Shown here: positions 11,293-21,964 of the stretch, in pieces | How positions within the stretch are numbered: the stretch's first letter is position 1 | How the letters are laid out: each line of letters starts with the position of its first letter | DNA from: Prosapia bicincta | Lineage: Eukaryota; Arthropoda; Insecta; Hemiptera; Cercopidae | Direction: 5' to 3' | DNA length: 64,000 nucleotides | Assembly (NCBI GenBank): GCA_036971475.1 | Contig: JBAIZL010000003.1 | Location: forward strand, 53,172,842-53,236,841 | Program-made: the position numbers and the translations under genes | The notes under the pieces: generated by a model | The model's database searches: none | What the model was told of the DNA's origin: nothing | What the model saw: the letters and a program-made list of their open reading frames with translations, nothing else

Positions 11293-11511
11293 ATTTAAAA
11301 AACCTCAGGATGTACAACAGAAAAACTTCAAGTTTTCATATTTTTAATGCCAATGATAGTAATTTAGTGTGTTCCACTACTTTCTACTTAACTGTGTTTA
11401 AGCATTATTTAGACATTTATCTTGTTAATTAATTTATTAAAGTGACTAAAGTAAAAGAAAAAGACATTGATAATTTTCTACTTTTCTGCTAGGATTTATA
11501 TTCTTATTTAG

Positions 11512-11884
11512 AACATCATAATTACTTGCCATTCCTAGCATTGTCACACTACTTGTTGATGAGGTTAGAAGAACCTCCATCAGTCAGAACTTTTTGACAA
11601 TAACAAACAAATACAGAATCAATTAAATGTAATGTTTAAAAATTTTTAAATGGTCCCAAAGTAAATACCAAGATTAAACAATAGACAGAGCATTGAATAA
11701 GCTGAACCGATATGAGATGAAGGTTATATAACAATGAGGGTATAGTTAGATAAGATTAAAGACAATCCCAATGCAGGGGAAAACAGTTCATAAAAAGTTC
11801 TGACTGATGGAGGTACTCCAAAACTCGTCAACCTGTAGCCTAGCCCATGACAACTTTGGGAAGGACAGGTAGTTATGATGCTCT
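11512..11884. repeat. Foldback element with about 85-95-bp inverted arms
   Basis: The left arm 11512-11597 (ACATCATAATTACTTGCC ... CCTCCATCAGTCAGAACTTT) is matched in reverse by 11790-11884 (AAAGTTCTGACTGATGGAGG ... AGTTATGATG). The inner 18-20 bp are perfect and the outer parts diverged. The spacer of about 190 bp has no coding potential. The family is not identified. Confidence 0.75.
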
Positions 11885-12178
11885 AAATGAAAAATAAATT
11901 CGTTTAGCATAAAAAAAGTTCTTACTCTCCCTGTCCTATAACTTTTGTTAAAGAGGTATTTTAAAACTTTTGTCTACGTCAAAGAAGATTGTTTCCATAG
12001 CCAGTTTGATTAGTTTACACCTCTCCACAGTTTAAAAATCTGCATTTGATAATGGACATAGTATTTTATTAAGTCTATATAGTAACTTTATACGATATCA
12101 ACTAATATGGAAAAAAGGTTTTTTAAAGCCAGTTAAATTAAGTTGTAATTATTATTCATTGTGATTTTCTTTTACCAG

Positions 12179-12294
12179 ATTGGAATGAGTTGTTCACAAC
12201 AAAATGCTTTGCTTGTGGTTTTCCAATTGAAGCTGGGGATCGTTGGGTTGAAGCACTAAATAACAATTACCACAGCCAATGCTTTAACTGCACT
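12179..12294 (+). CDS. Zasp52: Zasp52, end of LIM2 and first half of LIM3
   Basis: The acceptor is TTTACCAG|AT (phase 1) and the donor ACT|GTAAGT (phase 0). G from 9482 plus AT gives Asp, then WNELFTTKCFACGFPIEAGD, then RWVEALNNNYHSQCFNCT. The Asp closes LIM2 (C-x2-D). CFAC, HSQC and FNC provide LIM3 zinc ligands. Confidence 0.95.
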
Positions 12295-14302
12295 GTAAGT
12301 ATTGGCATATTATTGGATAGGCATACGTTTATTTAATACTATAAGCCTGTAAAATAAATATATAATTTTTCTTACTATTACTTTATCCAATCATATATTT
12401 TTAGATATTAAGTTTTATGTTTAGAAAAAGTTACACACAAAAAAGTGTACTATTATGTAACAAAAAATATAGAAAAAAACAATTTTAACTAAATTCTTAC
12501 ATAGGTCAACAATAACAAATTTTATTTTAGTTACTTTTTATTAAATAATTAAAATTAATATAATTACGTACATACATATGACAGAATTAGGGATGGTCGA
12601 TCCAGTGACTTTAAGGGATCAGTGACTTAAGTACCAGTGACAAGGGATACTAAGACTGTTCTGTATTTGCAAATAACAAGCAGGCATCCTACACTGGTGA
12701 AATGATTCCAGACTTGCTTTTTTTGGAAGGCTCATTTTATTTAAAAATAAACTCCTACGAGATTAAGAGCAAACTACCGAGTGTGAGATAGCGTATACTG
12801 TACACATCACTGCCACTATCTTGAAACCTGATACAAATCGACCACCCACACACGATTTTAAATGAGTAGAACCAGTGACAGTGACAAATCAACGAATGAC
12901 AGATATTTTATCCAGTGACAGCAACAAATCAACCAATGACAGTCGTCTCATCCTCTGACTGCAATTTTTGCCCAATCACAACAGAGGCAACTTCCGATTG
13001 ATCCATTGTCACTGGAACTGCCATTTTCCATATTTTGTCATTGGTAACACCAGCGACAAACAAATATCAGTAGCAAGTACCCATGGCAGAAAATATCAGT
13101 TATTCCTAGGCAGAATCACAAGATTAAGTAACCAAATAAAAAATCAAATTAGTTATAAATTAATTTATTAAATTTAATTACTGAATTAGTATATAAACAA
13201 ATCCTATCTACATCAAGTGTCATCCACAAGTTTAAAAAAATTGTATTTGAGCTTGACAGAATGAATAAAAGTATTGTGTTACCAATTGAAAATTTGAACA
13301 AGGTATATAAATTAGTAGGAATTGAAAAATATGTATAAGAAAATTTAAGATAAATACTTAGCAGCTTTCAAAATATTAAACATTAAGCACTTCAAAATTT
13401 TATTTCTATTTGAATCATAGATGCTCCCTTTGTATTACTTACTTGGAATTTACATACTGCATATCAAGTTTTAATACAAAAGCCAGGAGAGATATGGCAG
13501 ACCTATTAACTGGTCTAGGGAAATATTTTAGGCTATTTTTTAAAAGAACTTCCACGATACTTAGGAAGAAAGAATTATGTAGAAACAGACAAAATCTCAT
13601 ACAAATAATAAATATATTATCTAATTCAGGACTCCCATTAAACAATGACAGATAACTAACACTAAAATCTATAATATATCGATTTTAATTAAAAACTATA
13701 ATAAAACTATATTAGAATATATCTCAAAACATCAAAATTATACCAATAAATTTAAAATATTATGTAACTGTATTTTTATATATAACTTTTCTCAAAATAA
13801 CTTTTGAAATAAAAGTCAAAATAATCATTCAAACGAATATTTATTGTTAAAGTTATTATTAAAACAAGTAACATAGAAAAAAAATTAATCAATACCTACT
13901 GAAGTCAACAAAAATAATTTTATTTCAGTTACTTTTTAATTTATAATTACAATTAATATAAATATGTATATACATATGACAGAATCACAAAATTAAGTGG
14001 CAAACTAAAACTCAAAACTATGAGATATATAAACACCATAAATACTATCCACAAGACATTCTAAACGACAGAATTCCAATTAAACACTATATTTGAGCAC
14101 ATACTTAACAACTATTCTATGAACAATAACACACCACAGAACAAAACTACACCACAGATTCACACAAACACAACACACCTGAGTAACAGTCTTTTCAGTA
14201 ATTCACAGCATTGAAAAAGCGCTGACCTAGTGCGAAACAAATGAATAAATCAGTAAGTAGTGGTTTTTTTGCCAAGATAATACAAACAAGTGTAATTAAG
14301 TA
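12295..14302 (+). other. Zasp52 intron with a short CAGTGACA-rich repeat block
   Basis: At 12595-13100 the motif CAGTGACA recurs; two similar units of about 44 bp (CAGTGAC..CAAATCAAC.AATGACAG) lie at 12874-12945. The block may be a decayed MITE, but I cannot prove its ends. A copy of the dispersed repeat of 7715 lies at about 14180-14290. 13110-14170 shows nothing. Confidence 0.5.
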
Positions 14303-14816
14303 CTGTAAACTCTCACTAATCCGGCAGATATAGGGCTGGGATACTGCCGGATTACTGAAAATGCCGGATTACTAGAGGGCCCACTAAAATACAATGTACA
14401 TTGAGCAATATTTATGTGTATCGGTCAAAAATAAAGAAGAAATTGGGAAATAGTCCTGTACTATAATTGAAATAATAAAACAAGATTTAATGTACTGGAG
14501 TTTACTTTACAATAAAAGGTTACTTTGTCTTTAGTGGTAATCATGCAAATTTATAAATGTTTCCCTTTATACTGCAACGACATTGTTCTCTTACACTTCA
14601 GTATCAGTAACTGTACATAACTACAGGAACAACACACGGTTCAAAATCATTTGTATATCACGAGCTACACAATTAGAACCAGGTCACTGACATCAACATG
14701 TAGTGAAATATATACAAATTTATTTACATATTGGTTTTGTTTACATCCTCCGTAAAGAAAACACCAAATTCCTGGAAGGGCCAGATAGGTGAAGGGCTGG
14801 ATTAATGAGTTTACTG
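14303..14816. mobile_element. Pogo/Tigger-like MITE
   Basis: Flanked by TA (14301-14302 and 14817-14818). The left end is CTGTAAACTCTCACTAATCC and the right end, reverse complemented, CAGTAAACTCATTAATCCAG. An internal GCCGGATTACT repeat is typical of pogo-family ends. It is about 514 bp with no transposase, and it ends 45 bp before the last Zasp52 exon. Confidence 0.75.
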
Positions 14817-14861
14817 TATTTTTTCTTCAGATATTTCCAGTGAACCGAGTTTGTGTTTCAG

Positions 14862-14939
14862 ATGTGCAAAAAGAACTTAGAAGGACAAAGCTTCTATGCT
14901 AAAGGGGGAAGACCTTTCTGCAAGACTCATGCTCGCTAG
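14862..14939 (+). CDS. Zasp52: Zasp52, last coding exon: end of LIM3 and stop
   Basis: The acceptor is TGTTTCAG|ATG (phase 0), and the exon encodes MCKKNLEGQSFYAKGG, then RPFCKTHAR and TAG at 14937-14939. CKK and the closing C-x2-H (CKTH) complete LIM3. Ending on HAR is as in insect Zasp proteins. Confidence 0.95.
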   Translation: MCKKNLEGQSFYAKGGRPFCKTHAR

Positions 14940-15640
14940 AATCACATCTTCTTTGGAGTAACTCTAGTCCCTTCAACTTAACCACAGCTTACTGTACCAT
15001 GTTTTGAGAGCATATTAGAATTTTTAAAGTTACCTTATTCTATTAATTTACCAAGAATTTCCAAGTCATAAATAACCAAAGATGTTCTCTTGTAGAAATT
15101 TACTTATTTTTAATTTATGTATTTAAGCTTTGCATAAAATATTACAGATTAGCTTGACAAAAGGAATTGTATGAAAGTATTTGCTTGCTTTTCTTGAACC
15201 AAATGGAATGTATTTGGATTTACTACAGGTTTAATTCTTTTCATGAGGAGAAAATGTAATGAATATAAGTATTTAAACTCCATATGCTTTTACAACAGGA
15301 TCATATGATTTTTATTCCCTATTGAGAGTTAAATATTAATTTCACCTTACATATTTAAATGCAAGTAAGTAAATATTTAATAATATTTCTCTTTCAATCA
15401 ATGTTTTTATTAAAAACATTAATATTAATTTTTGAAACTTAAAGATTTTTGAGAACTGTTTACGATTTAAATTGTAGGATTAATGATAGTTCCCTGTAGA
15501 GTGCTTTCTTTATAAACAATCCTAGCTTTCATACTTATATATTCTTATGGATTGTTTTATGATTTTAATATTTATCAGGTTAGTTTTAAGTTATACAAAG
15601 AAATTTTCAACTTAAGAATAAAAATGAAGGTAAAATTATC
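14940..15640 (+). other. Zasp52: Zasp52 3' untranslated region (extent inferred)
   Basis: Non-coding AT-rich sequence follows the stop. The first good AATAAA is at 15617-15622; an ATTAAA at about 15409 is a weaker alternative. The true cleavage site is unknown. Confidence 0.5.
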
Positions 15641-16059
15641 CTGGCCTAGAATACTTATTATGTTATATCTTATATAAAGTACTTGTGTTTTTGTTGAATT
15701 ATAACTATTTTTGGGCTTGTATGTAATATATATGTAAAGTATTTAATTGTTCTGATTCCCAGTAAAATAACATTTATAAAAGTAAAAAAGTGTAAACTAT
15801 TTTCCCTGCACCTTTTTGTAATTAGTTTAATTTAAAACAACGACCATAGCGATTTTTTGTTTTTATTTTATACTACTGACTTTTTTAAATTGGTTAGTTA
15901 TAAGTAAGTCTCAATAGCAACACAATGAAACAATTAAAAAACTAACAGATTTACTCGTGGATTTTGTTGTTCATAACCTTTAGGATATCATTAGGTTGAA
16001 ACTTTACAAAAAAATGACTGAACTTATTGTACTGATAATTAAACAGAATTTTTTTTTTA

Positions 16060-16875
16060 TTACTAAAACTCGGAGGGACCTTATCGGTTTAGAGCACTTA
16101 GCTGCAGCCTTTATACTCTTTTCCCATCCCTACCACAGGACTAGCCTAGAGGATACCTACCTCTTTGCAGAAATCAAGTACTCACCTGATGCTAAATCTT
16201 CTGATATCCTCTGGTGTACATACCTGCCAGCCAAATCACTTTCTCCTTGCAGCTCCCAGAGCAGGGCACTCACAGAGTACATGGATTGGGCTTTCCTCTT
16301 GGTCCTTGTCGCATCTCTTGCACACAGGGGACCTAGATTTTCCAATTTTGTATTGGAACCCCCTCAGATTCTCATGGCCTGTGACCAGCTCTACAGTAAC
16401 TCTGAGTTGATGTCTACTTAAGGAGAGTAGTTCTTTGCCCCACAAATCTCCTGAGTAACCCCACAGTTACACCCCAAGGTTGCATTCCATTCTTCCCTGC
16501 ACAAACTGTCTATATGTGCCTTAATCCTCTTGCGCCCCTCCTGATGCGGCATGCCACTGCCCTCAGCAACGGTCCTTGAGTTATACACCCTTGTTTTGTT
16601 AAGGCGTCAGCTCTCTCATTCCCTATCCAGCCAGAATGTCCTGGAATCCAGGTTAGGTTGAGCGAATTATACTTACTCAGCTCTGCTAGAGAGGCTATAG
16701 TCTCAGCCACCAGCCTAGAGCTGGTACTAGCCTTAACTAAAGCCTTCAGATCTGCCTGACTGTCCGAGCAAATCCAAATGGTCTTGCTCCTCCTGCCAGA
16801 CCCTATTGTTTCCTCAGCACATAGTTTGATCGCGAGCACCTTCCCCTGGAAACAGAGAATACTTAACCTAAAATA
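16060..16875 (-). pseudogene. LINE ORF2 C-terminal fragment: RNase H domain and tail
   Basis: The minus strand from about 16870 reads FQGKVLAIKLCAEETI, then WICSDSQADLKALV, then LTWIPGHSGWIGNERADALT. These are the Glu, SDS-type Asp and HSG/NERAD motifs of a non-LTR retrotransposon RNase H. Further down, in another frame, KSRSPVCKRCDKDQEE and HVLCECPALGAARR match the Cys/His tail that follows RNase H in I/LOA-type LINEs. Frame changes near 16500 and 16250 show decay. The reverse transcriptase and endonuclease are absent, so this is a fragment. Confidence 0.85.
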
Positions 16876-17149
16876 AAAAGATATATAACAAAGTGAATAC
16901 TGTAAAGCTTACTTCCTGACGTGTTTCAAAACAATCGCTCCTTTTATGAAACTAAGCCTCTACGGCGTCGTCGCACAAGGTATAAAAGGTGGTTGGCATA
17001 AGATTTATGAGTGTAGTAGGGGTAGGTTAAGTTGGTTGTTTAATATGTAATAGAACAGGGTGTTGGCTTCAAAGTGTATTTGGTCATTTAATACATTATC
17101 TTTATCTGTTGCGTGGTATTTGTATATTTCATATTTTTCTACAGTTGTT

Positions 17150-17440
17150 AGTTTTTACTTTGGTTTAATATGTGGAGAATATTTAAATTAGTATGTATGT
17201 CTGTGTATGTGTGTTGCGTGTTTCGTAGATGTGTTGCATAGCTGGATTTTGGATTGAGGTTGTTTATGTCATTAGTGTGTTTATTGAAGCGGCTGTTGAG
17301 TGATCTACCGGTTTGGGCGATATAATAACTGGAACACTCATTCGATGTTATTTTGTATTTAACAGATGTACATGTAAATAACATGTAATGAGTGTCTCAG
17401 CTATTATATCAGCCAAACCGGTAGATCATTCAACACACAC
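17150..17440 (-). mobile_element. Penelope-like GIY-YIG fragment folded into an inverted repeat
   Basis: The minus strand 17148-17384 encodes KYKITSNECSSYYIAQTGRS, then LNSRFNKHTND and YATHLRNTQHTYTDIH. This is a GIY-YIG domain of the PLE type (YYIAQTGRS in place of YIGQTGRS). The part at 17292-17353 is repeated in opposite orientation at 17376-17436 (GATCTACCGGTTTGG versus CCAAACCGGTAGATC), so a second 5'-truncated copy abuts it head to head. The adjoining 16930-17140 may belong to it but has no recognisable motif. Confidence 0.75.
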
Positions 17441-18313
17441 TTCGCCTCTTATAATTCAATCGATACATTTGATGATGGTTGTCAACCACATAACGTAAAT
17501 ACATATTTGCCTCCATCATACATTTTCTGTTTGTCGTTCATAAGATAATGCTTAGAGGTAAGTAACAATTTCTTGAATGGTAAACAACTGTGATAAGATG
17601 ACTTGCACTAGAGGGTCGATATTACATAAATTAACTTATTAGCTTTGGTATGAAATAACAAACAATCTTGAAATATGTGAGGAGATATTTGATGCAGAAG
17701 CTGTTGATGTATAGAACATTCTGAAAATTTAACATATTTCAGAAGTGGTTGTACAAGCAGGAATGGGCAAGTGCATGATTAGCTGGATGCAACAGTATAC
17801 TACTACAACTAACATGTACTCTGATAATATCATTAGGTAGGGGTTTTGTTGTCAAATTTTTATTTACTTATATATATATAGTAACGTAAAAAAACCTGAT
17901 CATAAACAACAATGTAGCTCTTAGTAACCATTATTTAAAAATACTTGTGTACCTGAGTAAGAAAGAAAATGAATGTACCAAATGTATTATTTGGGTCCCA
18001 AAAAAAAATTAGAATATCGTGACAATGAATATCTGAATAAATACATACAATTTTCTTCTGAAGTATTTAATAAAGTAACTAATATTTGCCATTTTACAGT
18101 AATTGTAGTATGAACAAGAGTTTACAAAAATAGTTAATGTTAAAATCATTTCCTAAAGTTCAAATATGTCAAATATTTTTGCACTAAAATTAAATTTTAT
18201 TATAACCCTAACAAAATGTATGTTTTATACCTTATCTTTTAATCATTGATCACACCATTTGATAATTTATTTCTTGAATTTTGTAGTCCATTACGTTCAG
18301 TGAATCTTATTAT
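17441..18313. other. No gene recognised
   Basis: AT-rich, with a short TA run near 17870. No exon or element could be supported. Confidence 0.5.
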
Positions 18314-18378
18314 TCACTTAAACAATAGTTTATGACTATCCGGACTTTATATTTAGTAAATTTGTTAAAACTTACTGA

Positions 18379-18420
18379 GACAGAACGTTTTCGATCGCTA
18401 TGTGCCGATCTTCATCAGTG
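18379..18420 (-). ncRNA. Hammerhead-like ribozyme motif in left PLE arm
   Basis: On the minus strand: CTGATGA, stem II GATC/GATC closing a GGCACATAGC loop, then GAAAACG..TGTC. The conserved 5' core is canonical (CUGAUGA). Stem III (ACG/UGU) needs one bulged A, so activity is uncertain. PLE terminal repeats are known to carry such ribozymes. Confidence 0.55.
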
Positions 18421-18609
18421 TCTTCTGCTTGGAGATGTTGGGTCAAGCGGTGAAGGTTTTAAAGGTAGGTTTTCGATAGTATCAAAGAGTATGTGTGATT
18501 TGTATTGTGTTTGTTCGTTTAATATGTTTGTATTTTGTTGTTTTGTGTGTCTGTAAATTTTATATTGTTCTAGTGTGTTGAGATGTGGCCCTTTTTTGTT
18601 GATGTGTAG

Positions 18610-18900
18610 GTGTGTCGCAAACTAAACTGCAACGAATGTAACAAATTTTACATTGGACAAACAGGTCGCAGCTTTAAAGAAAGAGTTGAAGAACACAAAC
18701 ATAACACCAACCCAACATTTTACAATCACTTAAAAGAAACAGGGCACAAATACACAGACATTTATCATAATTTAGAAATCCTACACATCAACAAAAAAGG
18801 GCCACATCTCAACACACTAGAACAATATGAAATTTACAGACACACAAAATACAAACATATTAAACGAACAAGCACAATACAAATCACACATACTCTTTGA
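18610..18900 (+). CDS. Penelope-like GIY-YIG endonuclease domain (fragment)
   Basis: A 96-codon uninterrupted frame. It contains RKLNCNECNKFYIGQTGRSF, then KERVEEHKHN, then FYNHLKETGHKYTDIYHNLE. The zinc-knuckle-like C-x2-C, the YIG of GIY-YIG, the conserved Arg in TGRSFKER, the Glu/His of EEH and the late Asn-His-Gly region are all in PLE order. The reverse transcriptase that should precede it is missing, and the ATG at 18610 overlaps the end of the left inverted arm, so it is probably not a natural start. The intact frame suggests a relatively young insertion. Confidence 0.75.
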   Translation: MCRKLNCNECNKFYIGQTGRSFKERVEEHKHNTNPTFYNHLKETGHKYTDIYHNLEILHINKKGPHLNTLEQYEIYRHTKYKHIKRTSTIQITHTL

Positions 18901-18957
18901 TACTATCGAAAACCTACCTTTAAAACCGTCACCGCTTGACATCTCCAAGCAGAAGAC

Positions 18958-18998
18958 ATTGATGAAGATCAGCACATAGCGATCGAAAACGTTCTGTC
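18958..18998 (+). ncRNA. Hammerhead-like ribozyme motif in right PLE arm
   Basis: The same motif as 18379-18420 in sense orientation, but the core begins TTGATGA instead of CTGATGA. The loop reads AGCACATAGC between GATC and GATC, followed by GAAAACG..TGTC. The C-to-U change at a core position should weaken or abolish cleavage. Confidence 0.5.
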
Positions 18999-19063
18999 TC
19001 AGTAAGTTTTAACAAATTTACTAAATATAAAGTTCGGATGGTTATAAATTATTGTTAAAGTGA

Positions 19064-20194
19064 TTGATAATTTATTTATAACTTTATTCATTATTTAATT
19101 TTCAAGTTTAAATTAGGCTTAAAATTTGTAGAACAAACAAATATTATTATAACAGTTTTTTATTGTTTATTTTTTTACAGTTTTAATATGAATACGAAAT
19201 TTAGAAGCAAAACAATAATAGCCCTATGGATAGTATTTCTTTCCACCAGAATCAAGGTACAGTGAATTAGTTTCCATGTAAGATAATTAGCAGTTCATAG
19301 TACAAAAAAACCAGTAATTACATCCCAGTATTTTAAAATACATTGTTATAAAACACTGGAAGAAAATGACAGTTTACCCTGTTTTTACATTTAATGGGAA
19401 TTTTATAACAAGAAATTCAACATTTTTATCTACCTAATTCTAAAAACCTTCTCCCTAAGCCAGGGCTATCTTTTTTACAAAATAGATTTTTATTTATTTA
19501 AGATTACAGAAAAATATCTATTTTGTCATACTCGACCTAGAAACGCTGCTACATGTATCAACCTAATATCAAGCATACTGACAAATTTTAACAACAAATA
19601 TACTATATTAAAACACATGCTAAGAAGTATAATATAGAGAATGCAATATGAGGGTTTTTTGTAATTTTTAATAGTGATTAAATTATTAACTTTCTCAAAT
19701 TGCTATTATATTCCAATTTTTTAGACATTTTACAGTGTAAACATTGCACCAAAACAAATTTTGAATATCAACTGCGTAATGAATTTTTTGAATTATATAA
19801 AAACATTTTATTAAAATAAATTTGAATTGTATTAAACATTTTAAGGTCTTAATTAAGCATACTAATCCGTTAGCCCATAGCGTCCGTTTATTTGGACGCA
19901 AGAATTTTAATTCTGCGTCTCCCCTACAAACTTTTATATGGGCACCCATGTTGATAGCTATCTAACACATTTATCTCAGTTAATTTTGTTATTTGTCATA
20001 AACTTATCTGCATTTCAAACTTTTCAATTGCAATATCTCTTCACTCATTTTGTTGGTTAAATAACAAATCTTTAATCACCTGTTTTTCACTAGCATCATG
20101 TTATCTAATATGTTAAATTGAATCTGTATCTATCTGGTGCCTCATCTGACTGAATTGCAAACCCTTTACCTTTCAAGGCATTCAAAAGTTGACC
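19064..20194. other. No gene recognised
   Basis: AT-rich. A slightly GC-richer patch at 19865-19935 with a TCCGTTTATTTGGACGC palindrome is of unknown nature. No exon is supported. Confidence 0.5.
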
Positions 20195-20196
20195 TA

Positions 20197-20677
20197 CATT
20201 AGAACCTTGATAATTCGGATTGACTGGGATCTTGGTTATTGAAAATTCGGGTTAGCCGGACATTAAGAAAATATTAAAAGAAGACATAGTACTTACTGAA
20301 AAATTTCTTTATATCTATCAAACAAAGAATTTTATACACAGTATATAAACATACAGATTGAATATACAGTGAAAACTCAATACAATTTATTTCTTGGCAA
20401 ACATACTTGTCAATTTTGACTTTAATTTTGTGAACCTTTTCGTGCTATGCAATCCCGTAGTCTTTTCAGCATAGTACGCACAAAAGATTACCTTTATTAT
20501 TTTGTTTATCTGTAAGTCTTAGACATTTTTATTGTTGTATTAGATTTTTTATATACGCACTGTACTTACATGATTTTTGTTATTTCTTATTTATTGTTTT
20601 TTTTATTTTACTTCAAAATCATTCCAGGTTATCCCGAGATCCAACTTAACAGAGTCTGACTTATTGAGGTTTTACTG
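20197..20677. mobile_element. Pogo/Tigger-like MITE
   Basis: Flanked by TA (20195-20196 and 20678-20679). The left end is CATTAGAACCTTGATAATTC and the right end, reverse complemented, CAGTAAAACCTCAATAAGTC. It is 481 bp with no transposase. Its ends are related to those at 14303 and 6178. Confidence 0.75.
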
Positions 20678-21003
20678 TATAATGTTTAGAACTGTCATCT
20701 GCTCTCTTCCTGTCAGTATTGCAACAATAGTACTAGCTGACATAATTCTATCCATTCACTAAGAGTTTCAAACTTTTTGTAGGTTTTATATCTTAAACTC
20801 TTTTCTTCTTTATTAAGAAAAACAGTGAAAATATATAAGAATTTTAAAATCATGCAAACTTCAGCACTTGGCACATTCTATATGGCTTTGCCAATATTTG
20901 TTCTCTACATAGTACTAGTGACAAACAAATACGTGCAGTATAACAGTATTCATTTTTACACTGAGTTAAATTTTAAAGGAGTCATCTTTAAATTATAAAT
21001 GAC

Positions 21004-21830
21004 TTAACACATTCACTACCGAGGTTGTTCCAAATAACCAGCGCTTGTCATGCTTGTGCTGCAGTTGTCGGGAACAACCAAGACAATTGTTGCAATAAAT
21101 CAATCTGTTTATCTCATGGCTTTGGAGATTTGTGTTGTTTGTATGTTTATTTGATTGGTCAGTCTGTAGAGGGATTTAGCATAGAGTGTATGGCTTAAAG
21201 ATAGCAGTGTTTCTAGATGTTGTGTGGTGTGATAAAGTGTGTGATAGCATGTTTGTGCTGTGTAAGATTAGTGATTTGCAATATAATTGATGGATGTGGA
21301 ATAAGGGCTTAGTAATGTTACAGAAGACAGTGATGGTCTTTACACAAATGAGGACAATTCTAGTAGTGGTACGTACAGTCAGGAGTATGAACTCGAGGAT
21401 GAGGAGTACAACCACGGCTTTGACGAGAATCCTCTAGTTTGGATGCCTTATTACTAATTGAATACTAACTGTAAATGTTCATTATATGTTCAATGAACAA
21501 TGTGTACATTGTGGATAAATGCTAAAAATTGAACCTGTGGACTTCACGCATTCAATAGTGAATGACCTTATTCCTGAGCTGCCACCTACACTTCGACTTT
21601 TACCACGCCCTCCAACAAACACCCTTTCAAAAATTACTAAAAAAAGGACCAAATTCAAACAGGATACTGTAAACAAAATGTCGCCAGTAGCAAAGCATAA
21701 AAAGAAGACACACCCAACATATGAGTGTCTTGCTTGTACCGAAAAGCCACGACTTTGTGCGTTTAGTTACTTTGATACAACCAACTGTAATAAAACAATT
21801 TACATTGATATTTTATAAATATTTTTTGTA
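21004..21830 (+). mobile_element. PiggyBac-like remnant with internally deleted transposase
   Basis: The left edge is TTAA (21004-21007) followed by CACATTCACTACCG, as expected of a piggyBac-like terminus. On the + strand 21305-21457 translates as an acidic stretch (VTEDSDGLYTNEDNSSSGTY, then ELEDEEYNHGFDENPLVW) like the N-terminus of PGBD-type transposases. 21519-21818 is a basic C-terminal tail with TYECLACTEKPRLCAFSYF, a Cys-rich domain of that family. The whole catalytic core is missing. The right terminus was not found. Confidence 0.55.
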
Positions 21831-21964
21831 CATATACTTTATAAATATTTTCAAATGTTGAGACAAGAAACCTATTGAATATGGCATTTTCATCTAATTC
21901 TGAACTATGTTTAAAATTCCAAGTCTCTAGCTCATCGGGAAGTTAGTTTAAACTTGATTGCAAT

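Larger units (their letters stand above)
9483..12178 (+). other. Zasp52 intron carrying a (TA)n tract, a Penelope-like tail and two foldback repeats
   Basis: A (TA)n run lies at 9987-10040. The recognisable elements at 10075-10490, 11060-11292 and 11512-11884 are listed separately. 10491-11055 and 11885-12178 show nothing further. Confidence 0.7.
18314..19063 (+). mobile_element. Penelope-like element with inverted terminal copies
   Basis: Arms of about 285-300 bp, 18314-18610 and 18780-19063, are inverted copies with few mismatches. They include TTTACTAAATATAAAG at the outer ends and GGGCCACATCTCAACAC near the inner ends. The right arm contains the 3' half of the GIY-YIG frame and its 3' flank; the left arm is the same 3' segment reversed. 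Only 18611-18779 is single copy. This is the head-to-head arrangement seen with PLEs that have inverted pLTRs or a 5'-truncated inverted copy. Each arm carries one hammerhead-like core. Confidence 0.8.

Noticed and set aside
11570..11845. Hammerhead reading of the GTTGACGAG/CTCCATCAG palindrome in the foldback
   Set aside because: No GAAA follows the second stem in either orientation.
16157..16421. + strand frames of 81-141 codons over 16.0-16.4 kb
   Set aside because: Antisense shadows of the minus-strand LINE C-terminal region.
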